Origin: Planctomycetota bacterium | Lineage (GTDB): Bacteria > Planctomycetota > Planctomycetia > Pirellulales > Pirellulaceae | Length of the DNA: 64,000 nt | NCBI GenBank assembly: GCA_016872775.1 | Contig: VGZA01000011.1 | Coordinates: 1 to 64,000, forward strand | Direction: 5' to 3' | In this document: piece by piece, positions 18,698 to 27,846 of the stretch | Position numbering within the stretch: position 1 is the stretch's first letter | Layout of the letters: every line of letters starts with the position of its first letter | Translations under genes and position numbers: made by a program | Notes under the pieces: generated by a model | The model's input: only the letters and a program-made list of their open reading frames with translations | Told to the model about the DNA's origin: nothing | Databases searched by the model: none

Positions 18698-18733
18698 GAT
18701 TCCCGCCTTCTTAACAAAATGGACGAGTCAACA

Positions 18734-18755
18734 GGGGACCCAGCGAGGGGTCCCC
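18734..18755. terminator. Hairpin between the lipoprotein gene and the ABC operon
   Basis: GGGGACCC (18734-18741) and GGGTCCCC (18748-18755) form an 8-bp stem around a 6-base loop, 13 bases after the lipoprotein stop and 36 bases before the binding-protein start. There is no T tract on the minus strand. It may partly terminate or stabilise the lipoprotein mRNA and so set its level apart from the transporter. Confidence 0.45.
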
Positions 18756-18768
18756 GCAAGGGATCGTT

Positions 18769-18894
18769 TCAAGTGGTCTTCGAACTTGGACGCGAGGGCG
18801 CCTGTTTGGTCGGTTCGGGTCCCTGGCAACCGTTCAACGTTGTGAATCCGAACAGGCCGAGCAGCAGCAACGCGATCATCTTTCGCAGCGACAT
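18769..18894 (-). CDS. Small lipoprotein (41 aa)
   Basis: ATG at 18894 with a strong ribosome binding site (GAGGG, 6 bases upstream). The chain is a Lys/Arg start (MSLRKM), a hydrophobic core (IALLLLGLFGFTT), and the lipobox LNGC with Cys near residue 22. About 19 residues remain after the Cys. It precedes the ABC operon on the same strand. The role is unknown; a short membrane-tethered peptide could be structural or could modulate the transporter. Confidence 0.7.
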   Translation of the reverse strand: MSLRKMIALLLLGLFGFTTLNGCQGPEPTKQAPSRPSSKTT

Positions 18895-19200
18895 AGTTTT
18901 CCCTCGTGAAATTAGCGTTGTAAAACCGAAAATTCTAGTTTCTGATTGGCGCCGCAGCAAGATACGCATGAGGAATGTAAATAGTCGGGTGCCGGCCGGC
19001 CGATCTAATCTCATAGCCGCGAATCACCCCGTCCTTTTCCCACAGGCGTTCCAACCTGCTGTGTCGCGGCGGCAAAGTCACCCTAAACCCCGCTGGCGCC
19101 CCGCGGCCCTCGACTCCAACTCAGCGGTTCGCGTCACACGGCGCCGATAAAGTTGTCCTTCCGCTCGACCGGCACCACGATCGCCGTCGGTTCAAACGCC
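18895..19200. other. Divergent promoter gap with no gene seen
   Basis: 306 bases between the lipoprotein gene (minus) and the kinase gene (plus). It should hold promoters for both directions, but no clear -35/-10 pair or operator was recognised. A short GC palindrome (GCCGGCCGGC) is present near 18994-19003. Confidence 0.4.
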
Positions 19201-20187
19201 ATGACCACGCTCCCCCCCACGTATTCCAGTCTTTACCGTAGCCCGAGGACGGAACCAGAAGTCAGTCGATCGTCGTCGCCCATTCTGGGCCCCCCGGTCG
19301 CTGCGCGCACCGTGGCGGCGGTGGATCCACCGCGAGAGTCGCGGTTGGGAAACTGGTGGCTCGGTCCGGTTGCCGGCACGGGCAGTTGGAGCACAGTCTA
19401 TCGCGCGCGTCCTTTGTCCGCTGCGTCGACGGCCCCCTGCGACTACGCGATCAAGGTGCTGCATCCTCATTACGAGACAGACGGCGTCGCCTTGGCAATG
19501 CTCGCGTCGGAGGCCCGATTTGTCCGTTCGGTAAATCACTCCCGTGTCGTGCCGGTACTGGCGTCGCAGCTCTCACGTCCGCCCTACTACCTCGTCATGC
19601 CGTATATCCGAGGACGGACCCTGCGCGTGCTCATCGACCGGGTAGGACGCCTGGCGGTACCCAAAGCGATCTGGATTGCCCGGCAAGCATTGGAAGGGCT
19701 GGCGGCGATTCATGCTGCCGGGTGGATTCATGGTGACGTCAAACCGGCGAATCTGTTGATTCAGCCCACCGGCGGGCTGAGTCTGTTCGATTTTGGCTTG
19801 GCTCGGACGATCGACGCTGAGGAAACAGCGCCCGCCGGTGTTTCGCTGCTTTGCGGCACGCCGGGCTATGCCGCGCCGGAGCTCCATTTTGATTCCTGTC
19901 CGAGCACCCCTGCCTCGGACGTGTACGGATTGGGAATTACTCTCTTCGAGATGCTGGTTGGGAAACGCCCATTTGAAGAAACGACCGAGCTCGAACTGGC
20001 CGCCGCTCATCTGCGAAAGCCGCCGCCCGATCTGCAGTCGCTTGTCCCCACGCTTCCGATCCGTCTGAAATGGCTGATCCAGGAGATGATCGCCAAGCAG
20101 CCCGACGATCGGCCGTCAACGACGGTCGTGCTGCGGCGCATGGTGGAGCTCGAAATCGCCTCACTCGCCGACTACGATCGAAACTGA
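19201..20187 (+). CDS. Soluble Ser/Thr protein kinase
   Basis: 328 residues from ATG 19201; a TTG start at 19153 would add 16. The Gly-rich loop is GPVAGTGSWSTVYRAR, the ATP-binding Lys is in YAIKV (K85), and the conserved Glu lies in SEARFV. The catalytic loop is HGDVKPANLL (D179), DFG is at 197-199, and APE follows TPGYAAPELH. The usual HRD is HGD, so activation by loop phosphorylation may differ. A Pro/Ser-rich region of about 45 residues precedes the kinase domain. There is no membrane segment, unlike most bacterial receptor kinases. Confidence 0.92.
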   Translation: MTTLPPTYSSLYRSPRTEPEVSRSSSPILGPPVAARTVAAVDPPRESRLGNWWLGPVAGTGSWSTVYRARPLSAASTAPCDYAIKVLHPHYETDGVALAMLASEARFVRSVNHSRVVPVLASQLSRPPYYLVMPYIRGRTLRVLIDRVGRLAVPKAIWIARQALEGLAAIHAAGWIHGDVKPANLLIQPTGGLSLFDFGLARTIDAEETAPAGVSLLCGTPGYAAPELHFDSCPSTPASDVYGLGITLFEMLVGKRPFEETTELELAAAHLRKPPPDLQSLVPTLPIRLKWLIQEMIAKQPDDRPSTTVVLRRMVELEIASLADYDRN

Positions 20188-20295
20188 TCGGGTGGCCGTT
20201 CCAGCATGGTTGCCGAGCCGTGCCGTGGGGATTAACTTGGAGTTGCTGAACTTCCAGTTGACATTCCCGCCAGAGTTCACTGCTGGAGCGCGACG

Positions 20296-23200
20296 ATGAT
20301 CCGCAGATCCGATCGGGGTTTTCCTGCCTGCCGTCTTTCCCTGTTTCCCGCGGCGCGTGCCTGCGTTTTCTTGATGCTGGCGAGTTCCTCTGCCGTATTC
20401 GCGGCGGACGGCGCCGATCCTGTGCCGGATCGCGTGGAATTTAATCGCGACATCCGTTCGATCCTGGCGGAAAACTGCTTTGCCTGCCACGGCCCGGACG
20501 GCAATAAACGGCAGGCGGACCTGCGATTGGACCTGGAGTCGAGCGCGCGAGCGAGCCGTGATAACGGTGCGGCGGTTGTGCCAGGCGATGCCGAATCGAG
20601 TTTATTGCTGAAGCGAATCCTGTCGGACAACGAATTTGAACGCATGCCGCCGCCGGCGACCGGCAAATCGCTGACCGCGCGGCAGACCGAATTGCTGCGT
20701 CGCTGGATCGCGCAGGGCGCTGCCTGGGAGCAACACTGGTCGTTCATCGCTCCGCGACGATACGATCCGCCGGCGGTCCGCGACGATACCTGGGTTCAGA
20801 CTCCGATCGACCGGTTTGTGCTTGCCAAACTGGAGTCGATGCAATGGACGCCTGCCCGCGAAGCCGACCGACGTACGCTTGCCCGCCGACTGTACTTTGA
20901 TTTGATCGGCCTGCCTCCCGCTCCAGAGCAGGTGGACGCCTTTTTGGCCGACACCACTCCCACAGCCTACGAACAGTTTGTGGACAGTCTGCTTCGTTCC
21001 GAGCATTTCGGCGAGCGGTTGGCCAGCTATTGGCTCGACCTGGTTCGCTACGCCGACACCGCGGGATACCACAGCGACAACCACCGCGACCTGTTTCTTT
21101 ACCGCGACTACGTGATCCAGGCATTCAACAACGACAAGCCGTTTGATCAATTCTGTCGTGAGCAACTGGCGGGCGACCTGATCCCGAATGCGACGAACGA
21201 GCAGCGAATCGCTTCCGGATTCAATCGCCTGCTGCAGACGACGGAGGAAGGGGGCGCGCAGCCGAAGGAGTATACAGCCAAGTACGCGGCGGATCGCGTG
21301 CGCAATACGAGCGTGATTTTTCTTGGGCTGACCATGGGCTGCTGCGAATGCCACAATCACAAATATGACCCGCTGACCGCGCGCGATTTCTACTCCATGC
21401 AGGCATTTTTTGCCGACGTGACCGAAACGCCTGTGGGCCGGCAGGCGCAGACCCCGATTCCGTTGCCGCAGCAGGAAAAGCAGCTCGCCGAACTCGACGA
21501 ACAGCTCGCCAGGCAGCGTAGCGACCTTTATCGGCCCACCGACGAGCTCCGCGTGGCCCAGGATGAATGGGACGCGGCCCAGCGAACGGCGATCGAGCAG
21601 GGCCGTTCGCACTGGCGGGTCGTGAAAGCCGAATCGGTGTCGTCCAGTGGCGGCGTGCAGTTCCAAGCCCTCGACGATCTGTCGTTGCTGGCTGCCGAAG
21701 CCAATCCCGACAAGGATGTTTACACCGTCGTGCTTCGGCCCGGCGCGGGAACCGTTACCGGAATTCGTCTGGAAGCACTGAAGCACGATTCGTTTCCGAA
21801 CAACGGACTGTCACGCGCTAATGGAAATTTTGTTCTTACGGCAGTGGAACTGGAGTCGAAATTGGCCAACGCTGAAAAGCCCGAGCCGGTCAAGATCGTC
21901 AGTGCCGCGGCCGATTTCTCGCAGGATTCGTTTCCCGTTGCACACGCGATCGATGGCAAAGCGGATACCGGCTGGGCGGTCAACGGCCACGTTCAGCCGG
22001 CGGATCGCAAGGCGAGTTTCGGATTCGAAAAACCGCTGACGCTGGCCGAAGATACGTTGTTGACCTTGCGTCTGCGATTCGAATCGCCGCATGCGCAGCA
22101 CACGATCGGTCGATTCCGTATCGCCGTGACGTCGCTCGATGCTCCCGCGCTGAGCGACTCCGGGCTACCGGAGGAGATCGCGTCGATCGTGGCGATCGAG
22201 CCCGCGACGCGCTCCGAAGAACAGCGGCAAAAGCTGTTCCGGCATTATCGCGATACGGCTCCCGCGCTGGCCGCATTGCGCCAACAGATTTCCGAACGGG
22301 TGGGCCAGCGCGAGGCGATCGTCAAAGCGTTCCCGCAGACGCTGATAACCGTTGCCATGACACCACGGACCGTTCGCATTCTGCCGCGTGGAAACTGGCT
22401 GGACGATTCGGGAGAAATTGTGGAACCGGCCACGCCCGAAGTTTTTGGAAAACTGGACATTACCGGCCGTCGCCCGGACCGGCTCGATCTGGCGCGTTGG
22501 CTGACTGGCCCCGACAACCCACTGCTTGCGCGCGTGTTTGTCAATCGCGTCTGGAAGCTGATGTTCGGACAGGGGATCGTCCGGTCGGTGGAGGACTTTG
22601 GGACGCAAGGCGACCTGCCGACGCATTCGGAACTACTGGACTGGCTGGCGATCGATTTTCGGGAAAACGGCTGGAGCGTCAAAAGGCTGGTCAAGCAGAT
22701 CGCAATGAGCCGCGCTTATCGCCAGTCGTCGCTGGTGGAATCCCGGATGCGCGAGCTGGACCCGCACAACCGATGGCTCGCGCGGCAATCGCGTCACCGC
22801 CTCGACGCGGAGACGATCCGGGACAGTGCGTTGGCCACCAGCGGGCTCTTGGCGCGCAGGCTGGGTGGTCCCAGCGTTAAGCCATACCAACCGGCCGGTT
22901 ATTGGGCGCACCTGAATTTTCCGACGCGCGAGTGGCACAATGATCACGGCGACAACTTATACCGCCGCGGGCTTTATACCTATTGGTGCCGCACGTTCTT
23001 GAATCCGAGTCTGCTGGCGTTTGATGCGCCAAGTCGCGAGGAATGTACCGCCGACCGGCCGCGGTCCAACACGCCTTTGCAGGCCTTGGTGTTGTTGAAC
23101 GACCCGACCTATGTCGAAGCCGCCCGGTCGCTGGCGGAACGGACGCTGCGGCAGGGTGGAACATCGACGCCCGAACGGATCGGCTATCTTTTCCGGCAGG

Positions 23201-23418
23201 TGCTGCAGCGCGAGCCGCGCGAGCTCGAGCGGGTCACGCTGTCGGAACTCGTCGAAAAACAAACGCAGTCGTACCAGGGGGACCGGGCCGCCGCGGAGAG
23301 TATGGCCGCGGTGGGAGAAAGGCCGAAGCCGGCCGATCTGGACGCGGTCGAATACGCCGCCTGGACCGCGGCTTCCCGTGTGCTGCTCAACCTGCACGAG
23401 ACAATCACTCGAAACTAA
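20296..23418 (+). CDS. PSD1 protein with planctomycete cytochrome-C-like domain
   Basis: 1040 residues. A signal peptide ends near residue 37 (CVFLMLASSSAVFAADG). The PSCyt1 domain starts at FNRDIRSILAENCFACHGPD with a CxxCH haem-binding motif at 61-65. DUF1549 covers roughly 145-360 and contains a second CxxCH in GCCECHNHKYDPLTARDFY. A Lys/Arg/Glu-rich segment and a sandwich-like domain (about 430-620) follow, then DUF1553 (about 740-990) with RVFVNRVWKLMFGQGIVRSV. It is probably periplasmic. It is followed by its DUF1501 partner 10 bases later. Confidence 0.93.
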   Translation: MIRRSDRGFPACRLSLFPAARACVFLMLASSSAVFAADGADPVPDRVEFNRDIRSILAENCFACHGPDGNKRQADLRLDLESSARASRDNGAAVVPGDAESSLLLKRILSDNEFERMPPPATGKSLTARQTELLRRWIAQGAAWEQHWSFIAPRRYDPPAVRDDTWVQTPIDRFVLAKLESMQWTPAREADRRTLARRLYFDLIGLPPAPEQVDAFLADTTPTAYEQFVDSLLRSEHFGERLASYWLDLVRYADTAGYHSDNHRDLFLYRDYVIQAFNNDKPFDQFCREQLAGDLIPNATNEQRIASGFNRLLQTTEEGGAQPKEYTAKYAADRVRNTSVIFLGLTMGCCECHNHKYDPLTARDFYSMQAFFADVTETPVGRQAQTPIPLPQQEKQLAELDEQLARQRSDLYRPTDELRVAQDEWDAAQRTAIEQGRSHWRVVKAESVSSSGGVQFQALDDLSLLAAEANPDKDVYTVVLRPGAGTVTGIRLEALKHDSFPNNGLSRANGNFVLTAVELESKLANAEKPEPVKIVSAAADFSQDSFPVAHAIDGKADTGWAVNGHVQPADRKASFGFEKPLTLAEDTLLTLRLRFESPHAQHTIGRFRIAVTSLDAPALSDSGLPEEIASIVAIEPATRSEEQRQKLFRHYRDTAPALAALRQQISERVGQREAIVKAFPQTLITVAMTPRTVRILPRGNWLDDSGEIVEPATPEVFGKLDITGRRPDRLDLARWLTGPDNPLLARVFVNRVWKLMFGQGIVRSVEDFGTQGDLPTHSELLDWLAIDFRENGWSVKRLVKQIAMSRAYRQSSLVESRMRELDPHNRWLARQSRHRLDAETIRDSALATSGLLARRLGGPSVKPYQPAGYWAHLNFPTREWHNDHGDNLYRRGLYTYWCRTFLNPSLLAFDAPSREECTADRPRSNTPLQALVLLNDPTYVEAARSLAERTLRQGGTSTPERIGYLFRQVLQREPRELERVTLSELVEKQTQSYQGDRAAAESMAAVGERPKPADLDAVEYAAWTAASRVLLNLHETITRN

Positions 23419-23428
23419 GGACATCGTC

Positions 23429-24865
23429 ATGCATCTCACCGATTGGATCGGCCGTGGCGCCACGCGTCGCTCGTTCCTGGGAGGCACCGCAGCGGGACTC
23501 GGCGCCACGGCCCTGGCGACCCTCTTGCCACACGCTTCGACCGTTCCCGTTGTCGCCGACGAGTTACCACCCGTACCCGGAACGCTGGGGCGACTCCATC
23601 GCGCCGCGAAAGTGCGTCGCGTCATCTGGTTGACGATGGCCGGCGGTCCCTCGCACTTGGAAACACTCGATCCCAAACCGAAACTGACCGAGATGCACGG
23701 CAAGCCGATGCCGGAGTCGTTCACCGCCGGACAGCCGATCGCGCAACTGCAGGGCCAGAAACTGAACTGCTTCGGCCCGCAGCACGCCTTCCAGAAATTC
23801 GGGCAGTCCGGCCTGGAAATCGCCGAGATTTTTCCACATATCGGTTCGGTCGTGGACGAAATCTGCATCCTGCGATCGCTGAAGACCGAAGCGATCAATC
23901 ACGATCCAGCGCATACATTCATGAATACCGGGACGACCATTTCCGGCCGTCCCTCGATGGGCTCCTGGACCTGGTACGGACTCGGCGCGGAGACCGAAAA
24001 CCTCCCCGGTTTTGTCGTGCTGGTTTCCACGGGAAAATCGGGCCAGCAACAGCCGATCGCGGCGCGGCAATGGCACAGCGGTTTCCTGCCCAGCCGATTT
24101 CAAGGCGTGCAGCTGCGTTCGAAGGGGGACCCGGTACTTTATCTTTCCAATCCGGCGGGCGTCGATTCGGCGCGGCAACAGGAGGTCGTGGAAACGGTGC
24201 GGAAGCTGAACGGCTTGGAGCAGTCGGCCCTGGACGACCCCGAAATCGCCACGCGCATTTCCCAATACGAGATGGCGTTCCGCATGCAGGTGTCAGTGCC
24301 CGACCTGGTTGATGTCTCGAGGGAGCCTGCCTCGACGCTGGAACTCTATGGTTGCCAACCCGGAGACGGATCGTTCGCCTCAAACTGCCTGCTGGCGCGG
24401 CGGCTCGCTGAACGCGGAGTGCGCTTTATTCAGCTCTACCATCGCGACTGGGACCATCACGGCAACATCAAGAATGACATCAAGGTGGTGGCCGCGGAGG
24501 TCGATCAGGCGTGCGCCGCGCTGATCAAGGACCTCAAACAACGCAACATGCTGCACGATACATTGATCGTGTACGGAGGTGAGTTCGGACGAACGCCGAT
24601 GGCGCAGGGCAGCGGTCGAGACCATCACATGAAAGGATTTTCCATGTGGCTCTGCGGCGGCGGAATCAAGGGGGGAATCGCCTACGGAAACACGGACGAA
24701 TTGGGGTATAACGCCGTCGAGGACATTGTGCACGTCCACGATCTGCATGCCACAATGTTGCATCTGCTGGGCGTCGACCATCTGCGACTGCTGTATCGAT
24801 ACCAGGGGCGCGATTTCCGGCTGACGGACGTTTCCGGCAACGTGATCGAGAAAATCCTCGCCTGA
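23429..24865 (+). CDS. DUF1501 family protein, partner of the PSD1 gene at 20296
   Basis: 478 residues from ATG 23429, which lies 10 bases after the PSD1 stop. The N-terminus TRRSFLGGTAAGLGATALAT is a Tat-type leader. The body has VIWLTMAGGPSHLETLDPKP, HTFMNTGTTISGRPSMGSW, SNCLLARRLAERGVRFIQLY, YGGEFGRTPMAQGSGRDHH and HDLHATMLHLLGVDHLRLLY. Its stop codon overlaps the left arm of the long inverted repeat at 24865. A longer in-frame extension upstream overlaps the PSD1 gene and is rejected. Confidence 0.93.
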   Translation: MHLTDWIGRGATRRSFLGGTAAGLGATALATLLPHASTVPVVADELPPVPGTLGRLHRAAKVRRVIWLTMAGGPSHLETLDPKPKLTEMHGKPMPESFTAGQPIAQLQGQKLNCFGPQHAFQKFGQSGLEIAEIFPHIGSVVDEICILRSLKTEAINHDPAHTFMNTGTTISGRPSMGSWTWYGLGAETENLPGFVVLVSTGKSGQQQPIAARQWHSGFLPSRFQGVQLRSKGDPVLYLSNPAGVDSARQQEVVETVRKLNGLEQSALDDPEIATRISQYEMAFRMQVSVPDLVDVSREPASTLELYGCQPGDGSFASNCLLARRLAERGVRFIQLYHRDWDHHGNIKNDIKVVAAEVDQACAALIKDLKQRNMLHDTLIVYGGEFGRTPMAQGSGRDHHMKGFSMWLCGGGIKGGIAYGNTDELGYNAVEDIVHVHDLHATMLHLLGVDHLRLLYRYQGRDFRLTDVSGNVIEKILA

Positions 24866-24927
24866 CCGTGGCTGGGGCATCTTGCCCCAGACACGAGGGC
24901 ACTGAAGCAAGATGCCCCAGCCACGGT
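24865..24927. repeat. 21-bp perfect inverted repeat after the DUF1501 gene
   Basis: The left arm (24865-24885) and right arm (24907-24927) are perfectly complementary over 21 bp and read ACCGTGGCTGGGGCATC plus four bases on the left. The loop is 21 bases. It starts on the last base of the stop codon and has no T tract. It could be a bidirectional terminator or a palindromic dispersed element. Confidence 0.8.
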
Positions 24928-24933
24928 GGGCCC

Positions 24934-24982
24934 GTTCCCCGTTCCCCGTTCCCCGTTCCCCGTTCCCCGTTCCCCGTTCCCC
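24934..24982. repeat. Tandem heptamer GTTCCCC, seven copies
   Basis: Seven perfect head-to-tail copies of GTTCCCC lie directly after the inverted repeat and 8 bases before the end of the glycosyltransferase gene. Microsatellite-like runs of this kind are prone to slippage. Confidence 0.9.
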
Positions 24983-24989
24983 CGTAACC

Positions 24990-25757
24990 CTAAAAACCGG
25001 TCCAGTTCTTCACTCCCAGGCGGAAGATGACACGAAGGGCTGCGAGGGCTTCCGTCGAGTCGATTTTGGAAACGCCGTGCTGGCGATCCGCGAACTCGAT
25101 CGGAGTCTCGCCAAACTGCGCCCCGAGCCGTTTGAGCAGCCAGAGAATTTCCTCCTGGAAGGAATAGCCGCGGCTGCGGACGAGTGAAAAATCGAGTTTC
25201 TTCAGCAGGGAGACTCGATAGCAGCGGAATGCGCCGCTGCAGTCATGCGCTTTCAGGCCCAGCATGCAGCGCGCATAGAGGTTCACCGTGCGGCTCATCA
25301 GTTTGCGGCGGAATGGCCAGTGGACGGTTCCGCCGCCGGGAACGTAGCGCGAGCCGATCATCACATCGATCGGGGGGCCTTGCGACGGGTCCATGCCGGC
25401 GATCAGGGCCGGCAGATAACGCGGATGATGACTGAAGTCGGCATCCATATTGAGCACGAAATCGTATTCGTGGGCGATACCGTACTTCATGCCTTCCACG
25501 ATCGCGGTACCGAGTCCCAGCTTGCCGGTGCGGTGCAGGCAGTGCAATCGAGGTTCACTTTGGCGTCGGCCGTGGCACCAGGTGCCGGTCCCGTCGGGCG
25601 AATTGTCATCGATCACCAGGAGATCGGCGTCGGGGACCGCTTCCCAGATCGCCTGGGTGAGTGACGGCAGGTTTGCCAGTTCGTTGTAGGTGGCGACGGT
25701 AATCAGCGTCCGGCGCTGGGGGCGGTCTTTCGCGGGTGTCGGCGTCGAGGGAGGCAT
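24990..25757 (-). CDS. Glycosyltransferase family 2, dolichol-phosphate-mannose-synthase-like
   Basis: 255 residues from ATG 25757. The frame is open to 25904 but the added residues are not family-like; no strong ribosome binding site favours either. It begins with the GT2 core ITVATYNELANLP, then LLVIDDNSPDGTG, LGTAIVEGMKYGI, the nucleotide-sugar site LNMDADFSHHP, IGSRYVPGGG, and the SGAFRCYRV region. It lacks long C-terminal membrane helices, so it is the soluble Dpm1 type that transfers a sugar to a polyprenyl phosphate at the membrane. Confidence 0.88.
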   Translation of the reverse strand: MPPSTPTPAKDRPQRRTLITVATYNELANLPSLTQAIWEAVPDADLLVIDDNSPDGTGTWCHGRRQSEPRLHCLHRTGKLGLGTAIVEGMKYGIAHEYDFVLNMDADFSHHPRYLPALIAGMDPSQGPPIDVMIGSRYVPGGGTVHWPFRRKLMSRTVNLYARCMLGLKAHDCSGAFRCYRVSLLKKLDFSLVRSRGYSFQEEILWLLKRLGAQFGETPIEFADRQHGVSKIDSTEALAALRVIFRLGVKNWTGF

Positions 25758-26099
25758 TTTGCGATGGAGACGGACGTTGGGAAGGCGCGTCGGGACCAGC
25801 CAGGACCAGCCAGGAACTCGGAAAGGCGTTGGCCCCATCCACTTGATTCGGTCGCCGCCGACCGGTTTCTGGATTACCGATCGGGATTCCGGCCCGTTCG
25901 CCATCGACCGCTTCGGATCGGAGTCCTGTTTTGTCGCATATTCTGGTTGTCGAGCCGTTTACCGCCGTCGCGTCCCGCGGAGCGGCTGGCGGGACGAGGG
26001 GCCTTGATTTTGGGGCCTTGGCGGGGACAATGGTCGCTTTCCCGAGTCCGGCAACCCCCTGCGGGCCGACCCCCGCACACTGCAGGCTGAGACCAATCC
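25758..26099. other. Intergenic gap with a hairpin and a short direct repeat
   Basis: 342 bases without a gene. CGTCCCGC (25971-25978) pairs with GCGGGACG (25989-25996) around a 10-base loop. GGACCAGCCA is repeated in tandem at 25793-25812. It should hold promoters for the divergent genes on each side, but no consensus was recognised. Confidence 0.5.
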
Positions 26100-27092
26100 A
26101 TGAAGTTCGAAAAGATCGAGGAACTGAAACGCAAGTACACGGACAAGTACGTCATTGTGGACGAATCACGGCCAGAATTGAAGCGATTTGGTGGGATGAC
26201 TGGAACGATCAAGACCGTGAACATGAACGGTCGTGCGCTCGTGGAATTCGACGCGTACAACAACATCGGCTGGTTTGATATCGAGATTGATTTCCTCAAA
26301 GTTATCGACCAGCCGCCGGCGAAACCGGAAACCGCGGAAAAGGGTGCGAAGTCGGCGAAGGCCGAAAAGCCGAAAGCGGAACCGGCGGCGAAGGCGACCG
26401 CCAAGGCGGCAGCGGCCGGACCGGCGACTGCAGTTCCTGTGGCCAAGTTGTCGGTCGCCGAAATGCTGGAGGCGGCTCGAACGCGCCCAGGGCAGGCGCC
26501 GCCCGCAGGGCCACCGAGCGCAGGCGCTTCCGGCGCGGCCAAAGTCGATCCAAAGAAGATGAGCCTTCAGGACATTCTTGCGGCGGCACGGGGTGGCACG
26601 AAGCCGGCGGGGGGCGGTACTGCGTCGAGCGAAAAAACCGCATCGCCTGCAGCGTCGTCCACGGCGGCGCCCACGGCAAAGCTCGACGCTAAGAAAATGT
26701 CCGTCGCCGATATGTTGGCCGCTGCCCGCGGTTCGGCGAAAGGCGAAGGGGCACCCGCTGCACCTGCTGCCGCTGCCAAGCCGGCTGCAACCGCGGCACC
26801 TGCGGCGGCGCAAAAAATCGACCCCAAAAAAATGTCCGTCGCCGACATGTTGGCGGCGGCTCGCGGAAGCGCCACTGGAGCGGGCTCCGCCGCGGCTGCT
26901 AAGGCTGCCCCTGCTGCTGTTCCGGCCGCGACTCAAGCCGATGCCGAGGCCGCAACCGATGAAGCAGACGAACCAGCATCTGCGAGCGACGGTTCGGGTC
27001 AAGCCGCCGACGGACCGAAGAAATTGAGTGCTGCCGAGAAGCCGACATCCACCGACGATATTTTGGCCTACTGTCGGCGCGTCGACGGTTGA
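26100..27092 (+). CDS. Ala/Lys-rich repeat protein with four KMSVADMLAAARG-type motifs
   Basis: 330 residues. Residues 1-70 form a compact, charged domain (MTGTIKTVNMNGRALVEFDA looks like a small beta barrel, SH3-like). The rest is Ala/Lys/Pro-rich and probably disordered, broken by short helical motifs: 116-128 KLSVAEMLEAART, 153-165 KMSLQDILAAARG, 199-211 and 244-256 KMSVADMLAAARG, spaced 37, 46 and 45 residues apart. A diverged C-terminal version begins at 308 and ends DDILAYCRRVDG. There is no signal peptide, so it is probably cytoplasmic. Repeated linear motifs on flexible linkers suggest a scaffold that binds several copies of one partner (inference). Confidence 0.8.
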   Translation: MKFEKIEELKRKYTDKYVIVDESRPELKRFGGMTGTIKTVNMNGRALVEFDAYNNIGWFDIEIDFLKVIDQPPAKPETAEKGAKSAKAEKPKAEPAAKATAKAAAAGPATAVPVAKLSVAEMLEAARTRPGQAPPAGPPSAGASGAAKVDPKKMSLQDILAAARGGTKPAGGGTASSEKTASPAASSTAAPTAKLDAKKMSVADMLAAARGSAKGEGAPAAPAAAAKPAATAAPAAAQKIDPKKMSVADMLAAARGSATGAGSAAAAKAAPAAVPAATQADAEAATDEADEPASASDGSGQAADGPKKLSAAEKPTSTDDILAYCRRVDG

Positions 27093-27168
27093 GGCGTTGT
27101 CGCATTGCAAGCCAGCGAGGCGATTCTGATTCGATCGCGGGCGTGGACGCCTGTCAGGCTGGTTAGGC

Positions 27169-27771
27169 CTACGGTTGGTCGCTGGCAGGTGCCGAAACCG
27201 CCGCGTTTCGAATCGGCGGGAAGGTGAAATCTGGAGCGTCCTGCAGCATGCGCGGTCGTAGGTCTTTGAGTTCAGTCAGGAATTCGACCGTTTGCTTGCC
27301 ATATCCACGCAGTGCGACTTGTTGAGCCAACACGCCTCGGCCATCGGCCACTTGCTCATAGATGAAGATATTAAATTCGGCCAGATTCGGTTCAATCTGC
27401 CAGACAAGAAAGTCCACCATCGTGCGTTTGCCGTCCTCGCTGGAGTGAATCGCGAAGTTGGCGGTCGGGTTGCGCTGTTTCAGAACGTTGACCAGTCCGC
27501 CCGCCATCAAGCGATGGTCCTGCTGGTTGGGAAACTGGTAGACGCCTACGAGTTTTGTCCAGCGGCCGAGAGTTTCGCCGGGGGGAATGTACTCGTTGAT
27601 CGATTGCTTCTGGGCGCCATCGCCGTCTTCGTGGACAAAGGCCAATTCAAATTTCTCGCCGCGGAACGTTAGTGAACGTTCGACCGGCTTCGATCCGCTT
27701 TCAGATTGCTCTCCGGCAACGGCAAATGTAACGCAGCTGAACAAGCACCCGACAGTAATCGCAATTCGCAT
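27169..27771 (-). CDS. Secreted hypothetical protein
   Basis: 200 residues from ATG 27771, chosen because MRIAITVGCLFSCVTFAVAG is a signal peptide; the frame continues to 27828 without one. The mature part includes RSLTFRGEKFELAFVHEDGD, NEYIPPGETLGRWTKLVGVY and TVEFLTELKDLRPRMLQDAP. No family is recognised. It lies downstream of the calpain-like gene on the same strand (75 bases) and may share its transcript. Confidence 0.75.
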   Translation of the reverse strand: MRIAITVGCLFSCVTFAVAGEQSESGSKPVERSLTFRGEKFELAFVHEDGDGAQKQSINEYIPPGETLGRWTKLVGVYQFPNQQDHRLMAGGLVNVLKQRNPTANFAIHSSEDGKRTMVDFLVWQIEPNLAEFNIFIYEQVADGRGVLAQQVALRGYGKQTVEFLTELKDLRPRMLQDAPDFTFPPIRNAAVSAPASDQP

Positions 27772-27846
27772 TGACTCTCTCCCCCAAAATCGTGTTGAGA
27801 CGTAGCGCGGGACAAGCTCGCGACGCATGCGCGGCCCGCGATCTAC

